From contig NZ_FOFJ01000003.1 in NCBI RefSeq assembly GCF_900110885.1, forward strand, positions 62,001-126,000: a stretch of DNA of 64,000 nucleotides, read 5' to 3'. Shown here one piece after another: positions 8,799 to 16,603 of this stretch. Position 1 is the first letter of the stretch, and each line of letters starts with the position of its first letter. Below the pieces are notes generated by a model, which worked only from the letters and a program-made list of their open reading frames with translations, was not told the DNA's origin and did not search any database. Made by a program: the position numbers and the translations under genes. Source of the stretch: Azotobacter beijerinckii. Its GTDB lineage: Bacteria; Pseudomonadota; Gammaproteobacteria; Pseudomonadales; Pseudomonadaceae.

Positions 8799-8887
8799 GC
8801 CTAACGATTAAGCTAACGGGCAGACAAAAGCGCAGCTTTTGGCTGTCCAGCGAACGAAGTGAGCGGCAGTTGAGCGCATTGTTATGC
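8799..8887 (-). repeat. attC recombination site
   Basis: An 89-bp site bounded by GCCTAAC (8799) and GTTATGC (8881-8887), with the central hairpin CAAAAGCGCAGCTTTTG. It is nearly identical to 7783-7870 and to the right-array site at 62880. Confidence 0.87.
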
Positions 8888-8889
8888 AG

Positions 8890-9462
8890 TTACTCCAAAG
8901 TTTCGACCATTTCAATTAGCTTTTCTTGCTCCTGCATGAGAGTGCTTATTGCTGCATGCGTTTTGCTTAAGACTGCTTCGCCTTTTTCTGCGGTTCCGTC
9001 TCTTGTCATTATTGTGTAGGAGCCGCCAAGGCGCTGATACTCAGAGAGTATGTAGCGCATGTAATCTCTTTCGTGTGAGATTTTGTGATTTACTGCGCTC
9101 AATCTAATGTTGAGTGATTGTAATTGTGCGGTTTTTAAAGCGATGCGCGCCTGGGCTTCTTGTGCTCTTTGGGTTTCTTGTAGCGCGGTTTTAGTTTCGG
9201 ATAGTTCTGTTTTTTGTATTAGTACTGATTTTGTCAGCCAGTAGAAGGCAAAGAATGCAATTAGGGGGTTGATTAACCCGCCTACAAAGTCTCCAAAGGT
9301 TCCCTAGCGGGCGGCGTCCGTTGAAAGCTTTTGATCGTTGACTGCAACAAACCAAAGCAAATATAGAAGCGCTGGGGTGACCGCTGCTGCGAGAACAAAG
9401 TATCTGGATCTCTTTACTTCCAGCTCAAGATTTTCGAGTTCCACCGTTGGTCCTTTATGCAT
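8890..9462 (-). pseudogene. membrane coiled-coil cassette protein interrupted by an amber codon
   Basis: One continuous frame reads MHKGPTVELENLELEVKRSR, a first membrane segment (YFVLAAAVTPALLYLLWFVA), then TDAAR, a TAG stop at 9304-9306, and GTFGDFVGGLINPLIAFFAF (second membrane segment). A long Gln/Glu-rich coiled coil and KISHERDYMRYILSEYQRLGG follow, ending at 8890. The F-G-D-F-x-G-G-x-x-N-P motif is typical of phage- and defence-associated two-TM coiled-coil proteins, where a Trp normally precedes the Gly. TGG to TAG would explain the stop. No other lesion is seen in the 190 codons. The ATG at 9462 lies inside the GTTATGC core site. Confidence 0.75.
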
Positions 9463-9551
9463 AACGTTTGACGTGAGGGGCGGCCGGAGCCGTAGGCGGA
9501 GGGAACCCAAAGCGCAGCTTTAGGACGTCCCTCTCGACGGAATTGTTAGGC
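9459..9551 (-). repeat. attC recombination site
   Basis: A 93-bp site running from GTTAGGC (9545-9551) to GCATAAC (9459-9465). It has a central AAAGCGCAGCTTT hairpin and outer arms different from the 88-bp subfamily. It overlaps the 3' end of cassette gene A and the start codon of the next cassette gene. Confidence 0.8.
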
Positions 9552-9959
9552 AAGCTGATCTGCACAGGCCTGGACAAAACCACGAAGACGTTGCTCGGAA
9601 AGCACCCTGTCATATGTAGGGTTGGCCTGATAGAGAGTTATATCAGAAGCCTGTTGAATAGGCTCCCCCAGTGGGGGATTTGCTCGCCCGCGATGCCCTG
9701 CCTCAGAGTGGGCATCAATCGTGAAGTTGTACACATCGAGGTTTCCGTGGCACACAATGCTGCGGAAATATGCGAGTGCCGGTATAACGTGGTTAAACCA
9801 ATCTTCGGAAACGTTTTCGGTGCCTAGTGCTGGATAGCGCCAAGCAGAACCCCCTATGTGCTCCCAACCGAAGCGTTGAAAGCACGCGATTATTCTGGTG
9901 CGATCATTCGTATCAGCAATAGATGCATTTTCGATATCGAACGTGAGAGTGATTGGCAT
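9546..9959 (-). CDS. integron cassette protein A, unknown function
   Basis: A 137-residue soluble protein beginning MPITLTFDIENASIADTNDR. It contains FQRFGWEHIGGSAWRYPALG, WFNHVIPALAYFRSI and a C-terminal DRVLSEQRLRGFVQACADQL. The start has a hydrophobic beta-strand look that faintly recalls Cas2-like ferredoxin folds, but key features are not secure and I do not assign that. I recall similar proteins from integron arrays without a function. It is the first coding cassette after the hairpin cassette, so it would be the best expressed if a promoter lies in or beyond that element. Confidence 0.72.
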   Translation of the reverse strand: MPITLTFDIENASIADTNDRTRIIACFQRFGWEHIGGSAWRYPALGTENVSEDWFNHVIPALAYFRSIVCHGNLDVYNFTIDAHSEAGHRGRANPPLGEPIQQASDITLYQANPTYDRVLSEQRLRGFVQACADQLA

Positions 9960-9985
9960 ATATGCTCCTCTTGTGAACCGGGGCG

Positions 9986-10336
9986 GCCTAACGTAACGGA
10001 GCTAAACACCGCTCGCGCGCTTTTTGCGAGTGTGTGTTTGAGCGACTAGTTAGCCGACAATACACTCCGTCCCGCGCAGCGGGCTGTAAATGGGGTAGGC
10101 GCTCAAGCGCAATGAAAATCGAAAAATTTGCCTCTCCCCCAGCACGGGGCTCCGGCGTGTGCATTAACTTCGTTATGCTCCGCCGGAGCCCCGTGCTGGG
10201 TATAGCTGATTTTTTCGGTTTTTTCGGCGATTGATTCCACATCATTTACGTTTCCCTACGCCCGATGGTGGATATTGTTGGTTAACTACTATTCGACACC
10301 AAATGGTGTGAACAAACACACCATTTGGTGCATAAC
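9986..10336 (-). mobile_element. non-coding hairpin cassette, left copy of the 351-bp inverted repeat
   Basis: Read on the minus strand it runs from GTTATGC (10336-10330) to GTTAGGC (9992-9986), both integron core sites. By eye it is identical base for base to 61829-62179 in reverse orientation. It contains an inverted repeat CACCAAATGGTG / CACCATTTGGTG, a 20-bp perfect stem (10138-10157 with 10181-10200) with T-rich stretches on both sides, and an attC-like fold at its far end. An 85-codon open frame exists but is mostly hairpin sequence, so I regard the cassette as non-coding. Confidence 0.85.
10138..10200. terminator. 20-bp-stem hairpin inside the duplicated cassette
   Basis: The arms CCCAGCACGGGGCTCCGGCG and its exact complement enclose a 23-nt loop, which itself can pair as GCA-t-TAAC / GTTA-TGC. 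On the plus strand it is followed by GATTTTTTCGGTTTTTTCGG, and on the minus strand by AAATTTTTCGATTTT. It could act as a bidirectional terminator or as a cruciform. The same hairpin recurs at 61965-62027. Confidence 0.6.
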
Positions 10337-10418
10337 ACTCCCTTGCCGCTGCTGGCGGCTCCCTTGTAACCTGCGGCCTCCAGCAGGAGGCTGGTGTCTT
10401 TTCAGGGAGTTATACACC
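10330..10418 (-). other. attI-like region between intI and the first cassette
   Basis: The 83-bp stretch separates the intI start codon from the first core site (GTTATGC, 10330-10336), the expected position and size of an attI site. It contains a large imperfect hairpin: GGTGCATAACACTCCCT near 10327 pairs with AGGGAGTTATACACC ending at 10418, which brings the intI start close to the core site. A GGGAG serves as a ribosome binding site for intI. Confidence 0.55.
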
Positions 10419-11374
10419 ATGGACGGCAAGCCCAGATTGCTGGACCGGCTGCGCGAGCAAATCCGTATTCGCCATTATTCGATCCGTACTGAAACAGTCT
10501 ATATCAAGTGGGTACGGGATTTTATTCGTTATCACAAGTTACGTCATCCGGCGGAAATGGGCGCTCCCGAAGTAGAGCGATTCCTGTCGCATCTTGCTGT
10601 GGATTTGAATGTCGCGGCATCCACGCAGAATCAGGCGCTGGCGGCCCTGTTGTTTCTCTACAAGCATGTCCTGGCCATCGATCTTCCCTGGCTGAACGAC
10701 GTGGTACGCGCCAAGCGGCCCGAGCGTTTGCCGGTCGTCCTGTCCCGCGAGGAGACGCAGCGGCTGCTGGCCTGTTTCGAGGGGGAGCTACGGGGTTGCT
10801 GTACGGCTCCGGCATGCGCCTCATGGAGGCGGTGCGCCTGCGGGTGAAGGATATGGATTTTGCCCGCAGCGAGATTCTGGTCCGGGACGGCAAGGGCATG
10901 AAGGACCGCGTCACCTTGCTGCCGGCCCGGCTGGCCCAGCCGTTGAAACGGCATCTCGATTGCGTAAAGGCCCTGCACGAGCGCGATCTTGCCGAGGGCT
11001 TCGGTGAGGTCTATCTACCCTTTGCCTTGGCGCGCAAGTATCCGAACGCCGCGAAGGAATGGGGGTGGCAGTACGTTTTTCCGGCTCCCGGCCGCTCGGT
11101 CGATCCTCGTTCCGGCGTCAAGCGCCGTCACCATATGGACGAGAAGCGCGTGCAGCGGGCCTTCAAGGCCGCCGTGCGGGAAACGGGAATCGTCAAGCCG
11201 GCCACGCCGCATACCTTGCGCCACTGCTTCGCCACCCATCTGCTGGAAAGCGGGCAGGACATCCGCACGGTCCAGGAGTTGTTGGGTCATGCGGACGTGA
11301 AGACCACCATGATCTACACCCACGTGCTCAACCGGGGCGGGCTGGGCGTGTTGAGTCCGCTGGACCGCCCTTGA
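10419..11374 (+). pseudogene. intI: integron integrase, frameshifted
   Basis: A tyrosine recombinase of the integron IntI family that would insert and excise cassettes at attI and attC. The N-terminal part (to about 10790) is in one frame: MDGKPRLLDRLREQIRIRHY and [18 protein letters not shown]. The catalytic part is in another frame: [22 protein letters not shown] (Arg), the IntI-specific stretch [36 protein letters not shown] (His-x-x-Arg), [15 protein letters not shown] (His and Tyr). Between GELR and LLYG only 2 nt remain where the family has about four codons, so a deletion of about 10 nt near 10794 shifted the frame. All catalytic residues survive but no full-length protein can be made. 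Confidence 0.85.
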
Positions 11375-11437
11375 AGGCTTCCCGCGTTCGCCACGCTGCA
11401 CGAGCAGAATGTCGCCCAGCCTACCGCCGGGATCGTT

Positions 11438-12121
11438 TCATCCACACTTCGAATGCCCGCAATTCAGGCAGGTGGTGCAGCCCTCCAACTGCACCACCGC
11501 CTGGGTATGGCACTGCCCGCAGCGCTGAGCGCCGGGCGGGAAGCCTTCGCCGGGCTCCAGGGCTGCGGCGCCCTGGCTGGCTTCGTAGGCGGCGCGTTTT
11601 TCGGCCAGGTAGCGCCGCTGGGCTTCGTCCGGCGCGTGGCCGCGCAGCAGGCCGATGGCGATCAGGTGACGCTCCAGCACCGCGCCGATCTCGGCGACGA
11701 TGGAGGGCATGTAGATGCCGCCCTTCTTCAGGTAGCCGCCGCGCGGGTCGAACACCGCCTTGAGTTCCTCGACCAGGAAGGTGCAGTCGCCGCCCTTGCG
11801 GAATACCGCGGACATGATCCGGGTGAGCGCGACGATCCACTGGAAGTGCTCCATGCCCTTGGAGTTGATGAAGATCTCGAAGGGCCGGCGCTGTTCGAAG
11901 CGGGTGCCGGCGTTGAGCAGGATGTCGTTGATGGTCACGTAGAGGGCGTGCTCGAACAGCGGCGACTTGATCTTGTAGGTGGCGCCGACCAGCATTTCCG
12001 GGCGCTGCAGGGTTTCGTCCAGCTGCACGGGCGGCAACTGCCCGGCGTCGGTTTCGGCGGGCCGCAGGCTTTCGTCGACCACCTGGAAGCTCTTGATGCG
12101 CTGCCCGATCTTGACGGTCAT
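11438..12121 (-). CDS. nrdJb: class II ribonucleotide reductase, NrdJb subunit
   Basis: The small half of the split, B12-dependent ribonucleotide reductase of Pseudomonas. The 227-residue product begins MTVKIGQRIKSFQVVDESLR after a GGAAGAG ribosome site. It contains GATYKIKSPLFEHALYVTIND and a C-terminal zinc-ribbon-like cysteine cluster (CGQC, CTTCLNCGHSKC) that probably supplies the redox-active thiols. It lies 147 bp downstream of nrdJa, with a repeat between them, so the two are likely co-transcribed. Confidence 0.9.
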   Translation of the reverse strand: MTVKIGQRIKSFQVVDESLRPAETDAGQLPPVQLDETLQRPEMLVGATYKIKSPLFEHALYVTINDILLNAGTRFEQRRPFEIFINSKGMEHFQWIVALTRIMSAVFRKGGDCTFLVEELKAVFDPRGGYLKKGGIYMPSIVAEIGAVLERHLIAIGLLRGHAPDEAQRRYLAEKRAAYEASQGAAALEPGEGFPPGAQRCGQCHTQAVVQLEGCTTCLNCGHSKCG

Positions 12122-12174
12122 GGCTCTTCCCTTTCCTCCAGAAACTTGCAACCCGTTGTCTGCAAAGGTTTTTT

Positions 12175-12244
12175 CGTAGGGCTGGTGCAACCCGCCGGAC
12201 GTGGCGAGGATCTGACGCCCAATGGCGGGTTGCACCCCCCTACG
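12175..12244. repeat. intergenic palindromic repeat, family 2 copy a
   Basis: Starts CGTAGGGCTGGTGCAACCCG and ends with CGGGTTGCACCCCCCTACG, giving a long imperfect palindrome. Copies are at 25734-25804, 25857-25916 and 31211-31281. It sits between nrdJa and nrdJb. Confidence 0.7.
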
Positions 12245-12268
12245 GATGAACCGGCCCGGCGTAGGCGC

Positions 12269-15200
12269 TCAATACTTGCCGTAATAGCCTTCCTTCAGCG
12301 CGTCGAACAGGTTGGCGGCGGTGTTCACCTCGCCGTCGTACTCCACCAGTTCGTTGCCCCGGAGTTCGACCACGCTGCCGTCCTCCAGCTCGAAGCGGTA
12401 CAGGGTGTTTTCCAGGTCGGCCTCGCGGACCAGCACGCCCTGGAAGGCCGCCGGGTTGAAGCGGAAGGTGGTGCAGCCCTTGAGGCCCTGGCGCCAGGCG
12501 TAGCGGTAGATGTCCTTGAACGCCTCGAAGGGGTAGTCGGTGGGCACGTTGGCGGTCTTGGAGATCGACGAGTCCACCCACTTCTGCGCCGCCGCCTGGA
12601 TGTCCACGTGCTGGGTCGGGCCGATGTCGTCGGCACCGACGAACCAGTCCGGCAGCCGGTGCGCCGGATCAATGCTGTCCGGCTGCGCCTGCGGGTCGAT
12701 GAGGGCGCGGTAGGCGAGCAGCTCGTAGCTGAACACCTCGACCTGCTCCTTGGCCTTGCGACCGGGGCGGATCAGGTTGCGCGCGTAGTGGTGGGCGAAG
12801 CTCGGCTCGATGCCGTTGGAGGCGTTGTTGGCTAAGCTCAGGCTGATGGTGCCGGTCGGCGCGATGGAGCTGTGATGGGTGAAACGCGCGCCCTGCTCGG
12901 CCAGCGCGGCGACCAGTTCGGGGGCGACCTCGGCCAGGCGCTGCATATAGCGCGAGTAGCGCGCGTGCAGCACGCGGCCGGGCACCCGGTCGCCGACCCT
13001 GTAGCCGTCGGCGGCCATCTCCGGGCGCTGGCGGAGCATCTTCGCGGTGACCTCGAAGTCCTGCGCCAGCAGCGGCGCCGGGCCCTTCTCCTTGGCCAGC
13101 TCCAGCGCCACCTGCCAGCCGACCAGCGCCATCTCGCGAGCCACCTCCTCGGTGAACACGCAGGCCTCGGCGCTGCCGTAGCGCAGCCTGAGCAGGGCCA
13201 GCGCCGAGCCGAGGCCGAGAAAACCCATGCCGTGGCGGCGCTTGTCGAGAATCTCGCGGCGCTGCGCCGCCAGCGGCAGGCCGTTGATCTCCACCACGTT
13301 GTCCAGCAGGCGGGTGAAGATCCGCACCACCTCGCGGAAACGCTCCCAGTCGAAGCGCGCCTTGGCGGAAAACGGCTCCTCGACGAAGGCGGTCAGGTTG
13401 ACCGAGCCGAGCAGGCAGGCGCCGTAGGGGGGAAGCGGTTGTTCGCCGCACTGTCCGGTGACCAGGCCGTTGAAGATCACCGCGTGGCCATCGGGCTGGG
13501 TGGTGTCGTAGACCGGCTCGATGCCGGCGTATTCGATGGCGGCGATCGGCGAGCTGAAGCGCTGGGTCTTGCGCAGGGGCCGGCCCTGCGCCCAGGCCCG
13601 GTAGCGCTCGGTCTTGTTCGGCAGCAAAAAGCCGATCTCGGCCATGAAGCGCTCGCGCGACTCGCCGTCGACGATCAGCTCGAAGTCGGCCCGGCAGGCG
13701 TATTCCCGCTGCCCGCCCCTGCCGTCCGGCAAGCGGCGCCTTCTAGTAGGCGGGCGGCGCTGGCGAACGCAGCAGTAGATGCCGAAGTTGGCCAGCAGTT
13801 GCTGGACTTCTTTGAGCAGCGCCTCGCAGCTGGAGGCCAGGCGCACCGAGCAGCTCTGCCGGGCACTGGACACATTGACCGTGCCATCGCACTGGAACAG
13901 CGCCCGCAGGTAGCCGCGCACGCAGGCCTCGCTGCCGCGCCAGACCACTTCGGGCACGCGCAGCTTGGTCGCGGCGGTGAAGCCGTAATGCTCCAGCAGG
14001 CGGGCCAGCAGAATCGAGCGGACGAACACCTGATTGCGCTGGGGAACGGCGACGGCCGACACCCGGCGACGGCCGCCGAGACCGGCGGTCAGCGCATTCA
14101 CCCAGGCCGCCACCGGCTCGCCGAGCGCCCGCTCCTCGCCCCACAGGCTGACGATGGCGGCCCGCTGGCCCTTGCCGCGATGGGTGAAGTGCCCATCGCC
14201 GGCGATCAGGCCGAGCAGGATGCCCAGTTCCTCTCGGCCTTCCTGCCCGAACAGGCCCTTGCCGGACTGGATCAACAACCGGTCGCCGACCTTGAGGTCG
14301 CACAGATTCAGTTTGCCACGCTCGCTGTAGAAGTCGTGCCATGCAGTCGCCCGAATCTCGTAGCCGTCCGCGGTGACCACCCGCCAGACCGGGGCGCGGC
14401 AAGCGCTGAGGAAGGCCGGTTTGGCCGGGCGGCGGACGACGCCGCGGGCGTTCTCGGGCAGGCAGCGGCGGTCCACCGCTACCTCCAGCGCGACGCCGCG
14501 GCGCTCGAGTTCGCCGATGGGCACCAGGCCGTAGTGCGTTGCCAGCCGGGTATCGCCGATCACGCACGGATTGGTCGCGCGGATCTCCTCGCACCACCAG
14601 TTGTTATTCAGCTGGTTGACCCGGTCGATGAGGATGAAGCCCGGCTCGGCGAAGTCGTAGGTGGAGGCCATCAGCATGTCCCACAGGTGGCGGGCGCGGA
14701 CCTTGCCGTAGACCTTGCAGGCCACCCGGCCGTCGTCGCGCACGCGGTAGCCCTCGTGGAGCGGCCAGTCGCGCCAGAGCACCTGCTGCGGGTCGTCGAA
14801 GTCCAGCGCCTCGGCCTCGCGGGGATGCGCCGGGAACGCCAGCGGCCACTCGGCGTCGCTCTCCACCGCCTGCATGAAGTCGTCGGTGATCAGCAGGCTC
14901 AGGTTGAACTGGCGCAGCCGACCGTCCTCGCGCTTGGCGCGGATGAACTCGCGCACGTCCGGGTGGGCCACATCGAAGGTGGCCATCTGCGCGCCGCGCC
15001 GCCCGCCCGCCGAGCTGACCGTGAAGCACATCTTGTCGAAGATATCCATGAACGACAGCGGCCCGCTGGTGCGCGCGCCGGCGCCGGAGACGAAGGCGCC
15101 GCGCGGGCGCAGGGTGGAGAACTCGTAGCCAATACCACTGCCCGCCTTCAGCGTCAGCCCGGCCTCGTGGACCTTGGCGAGAATGTCGTCCATCGAGTCG

Positions 15201-15526
15201 CGCAGGGTTCCGGAGACGGTGCAGTTGATCGTCGCGGTGGCCGGCTTGCGGTCCTGGGCGCCGGCGTTGGCGACGATCCGCCCGGCGGGGATGGCGCCGT
15301 TGCGCAGCGCCCAGAGGAAGCGCTCGTACCAGTGCTCGCGCAGCTCTTCGCGCTCGACCTCGGCCAAGGCGCGGGCGACCCGTCGCCAGGTGGCGTCGAT
15401 GTCGGTATCGACCGGCGTGCCGTCGGGTTCGGCCAGCCGGTACTTCTGCGCCCAGATGTCCTCGGAAGCGGCCTGCAGGGGAATGCCGCCGGCTCCCGGC
15501 GGCGCGGATTCGCCGCGTTTCGCCAT
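12269..15526 (-). CDS. nrdJa: class II ribonucleotide reductase, NrdJa catalytic subunit with intein
   Basis: Adenosylcobalamin-dependent ribonucleotide reductase, which makes deoxynucleotides with or without oxygen. The precursor is 1085 residues: a 320-residue N-extein (TINCTVSGTLRDSMDDI, GSGIGYEFSTLRPRGA), a 372-residue intein, and a 393-residue C-extein (CGEQPLPPYGACLLGSVNL, IAPTGTISLSLANNASNGIEP). Removing the intein gives a 713-residue enzyme, near the usual NrdJa size. The join is in N-P / C-G-E, where the Cys is the active-site thiyl position. The start at 15526 has GGAGG at 9 nt; upstream in-frame codons are less likely. Confidence 0.93.
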   Translation of the reverse strand: MAKRGESAPPGAGGIPLQAASEDIWAQKYRLAEPDGTPVDTDIDATWRRVARALAEVEREELREHWYERFLWALRNGAIPAGRIVANAGAQDRKPATATINCTVSGTLRDSMDDILAKVHEAGLTLKAGSGIGYEFSTLRPRGAFVSGAGARTSGPLSFMDIFDKMCFTVSSAGGRRGAQMATFDVAHPDVREFIRAKREDGRLRQFNLSLLITDDFMQAVESDAEWPLAFPAHPREAEALDFDDPQQVLWRDWPLHEGYRVRDDGRVACKVYGKVRARHLWDMLMASTYDFAEPGFILIDRVNQLNNNWWCEEIRATNPCVIGDTRLATHYGLVPIGELERRGVALEVAVDRRCLPENARGVVRRPAKPAFLSACRAPVWRVVTADGYEIRATAWHDFYSERGKLNLCDLKVGDRLLIQSGKGLFGQEGREELGILLGLIAGDGHFTHRGKGQRAAIVSLWGEERALGEPVAAWVNALTAGLGGRRRVSAVAVPQRNQVFVRSILLARLLEHYGFTAATKLRVPEVVWRGSEACVRGYLRALFQCDGTVNVSSARQSCSVRLASSCEALLKEVQQLLANFGIYCCVRQRRPPTRRRRLPDGRGGQREYACRADFELIVDGESRERFMAEIGFLLPNKTERYRAWAQGRPLRKTQRFSSPIAAIEYAGIEPVYDTTQPDGHAVIFNGLVTGQCGEQPLPPYGACLLGSVNLTAFVEEPFSAKARFDWERFREVVRIFTRLLDNVVEINGLPLAAQRREILDKRRHGMGFLGLGSALALLRLRYGSAEACVFTEEVAREMALVGWQVALELAKEKGPAPLLAQDFEVTAKMLRQRPEMAADGYRVGDRVPGRVLHARYSRYMQRLAEVAPELVAALAEQGARFTHHSSIAPTGTISLSLANNASNGIEPSFAHHYARNLIRPGRKAKEQVEVFSYELLAYRALIDPQAQPDSIDPAHRLPDWFVGADDIGPTQHVDIQAAAQKWVDSSISKTANVPTDYPFEAFKDIYRYAWRQGLKGCTTFRFNPAAFQGVLVREADLENTLYRFELEDGSVVELRGNELVEYDGEVNTAANLFDALKEGYYGKY
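13451..14566 (-). other. intein in NrdJa (RIR1-type) with LAGLIDADG endonuclease
   Basis: The 372-residue insert starts with Cys (CVIGDTRLATHYGLVPIGEL, block A). It has a T-x-x-H block B (IRATAWHDFYS), two LAGLIDADG motifs (LGLIAGDGHF near residue 115 and LRALFQCDGTV near residue 219) with their acidic residues kept, and block F (VYDTTQPDGHAVIFNGLVTGQ). It ends in Gly-Gln before the extein Cys instead of the usual His-Asn. Terminal Gln inteins are known (an iridovirus RIR1 intein) and can splice, so it may still be active. The endonuclease motifs suggest that homing ability is recent or retained. Confidence 0.9.
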
Positions 15527-15593
15527 GCGCCCGGACCTCCCTTGGCTGACGGGTCCTTTCACCTTAGCCGCTGGTCCGGACGCACGCCGCCCT

Positions 15594-16451
15594 TCAGTTC
15601 AGCCCGGTCACCCAGACGCCGACCTCGAGGCGGCCGGCGTTCGGCGGGCCGAGGTAGGAGCCGGCGACCGGCGGCACCGATGCGGGCAGGTGCGCCACAG
15701 CCACGGCGATATGGTTGGCTCCCACCAGTTCCCCGTGGGTGGGATCGAAGCCCTTCCAGCCGGCGCCCGGCAGATACACCTCGGCCCAGGCATGGGTCGA
15801 GCCGCCATGCAGCCCCGCCGGCTCGACATGCAGATAGCCGCTGACGAAACGCGCCGGCAGGCCGAGCAGCCGGGCCGCCTCCATGAACAGGTTGGCGAAG
15901 TCGCGGCAGGAACCCATGCCGAGCGCAAGGGTTTCCCCCGCGCTCTGCACGCCGGGTTCTTCGCGCATCCGGTAGGCCAGCGTCCGGGGGATCTGCTCGT
16001 TGATCCGCTGCAGCAGGGCATAGGTCTGGATCGGCTCGCCCGGCTGCCAGAGCTTGCCGAGCCATTCGGCGAGCCGATCGCGGTCCGCCTGCCGGGCGAA
16101 ATCCATGTAGGGCGAGAGGACGGCCCGCTCCTCGGGGCGGTAGACGAAGGGGTAGTTCACCGCGTAGTCGGCCACGAGAAAATCGAGGGGCTTCTCGTTG
16201 TACTGCTGGATGACCGCCTCGCTCTCGATCAGCAACTGGTCGGTGTGGACCTTGAAAGTGGCGATCGCCACGCAGTTGTCCTCCACGTCGCGGTGCCAGT
16301 TCAGGGTGGCCGGCGGGACGATCTTCAGGGTCGAGGACTCGATGCGCAGCTCGTGGCTCTCCCGCGGACGCAGCAGCAGGGCGTGCGGCCCCAGCTCGAC
16401 GGACTTGGAAAAGCGGTAGTGGGTGCGGTGAAAGATCCTGTAGCGCTGCAT
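15594..16451 (-). CDS. transglutaminase-like protein (bacterial transglutaminase N-terminal type)
   Basis: A 285-residue protein starting MQRYRIFHRTHYRFSKSVEL, typical of the bacterial transglutaminase-like N-terminal domain. A papain-like transglutaminase core follows: catalytic Cys in GMGSCRDFANLF (about residue 176), His in GSTHAWAEVYLP (about 217) and Asp in GFDPTHGELVG (about 236). It has no signal peptide. Substrates are unknown; relatives are often predicted cysteine proteases or amidases. It stands alone between nrdJa and znuA on the same strand. Confidence 0.87.
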   Translation of the reverse strand: MQRYRIFHRTHYRFSKSVELGPHALLLRPRESHELRIESSTLKIVPPATLNWHRDVEDNCVAIATFKVHTDQLLIESEAVIQQYNEKPLDFLVADYAVNYPFVYRPEERAVLSPYMDFARQADRDRLAEWLGKLWQPGEPIQTYALLQRINEQIPRTLAYRMREEPGVQSAGETLALGMGSCRDFANLFMEAARLLGLPARFVSGYLHVEPAGLHGGSTHAWAEVYLPGAGWKGFDPTHGELVGANHIAVAVAHLPASVPPVAGSYLGPPNAGRLEVGVWVTGLN

Positions 16452-16603
16452 GTTGCCTCCTCGCCGCCGGCAGCACCGGCCTGCCGTTTTCGTGGGACTC
16501 TAGAGTAGTCCTGCGGTTCCGGCGCGGTCGGGACCGCTTCCACCGGGTCCGCAGCCCCGGCGGACCCTGCGATAGTGCGCCATCGCCGCGAGGACGGAAA
16601 CGC

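Noticed and set aside
9546-9959. Possible Cas2-like protein
   Set aside because: Only the first strand of the protein has a faint resemblance. There is no CRISPR array or cas gene in the window, and the size and motifs do not fit well.
12872-15844. 990-codon open frame on the plus strand
   Set aside because: It is antisense to nrdJa and its intein, has no recognisable domain, and crosses into the transglutaminase gene region.
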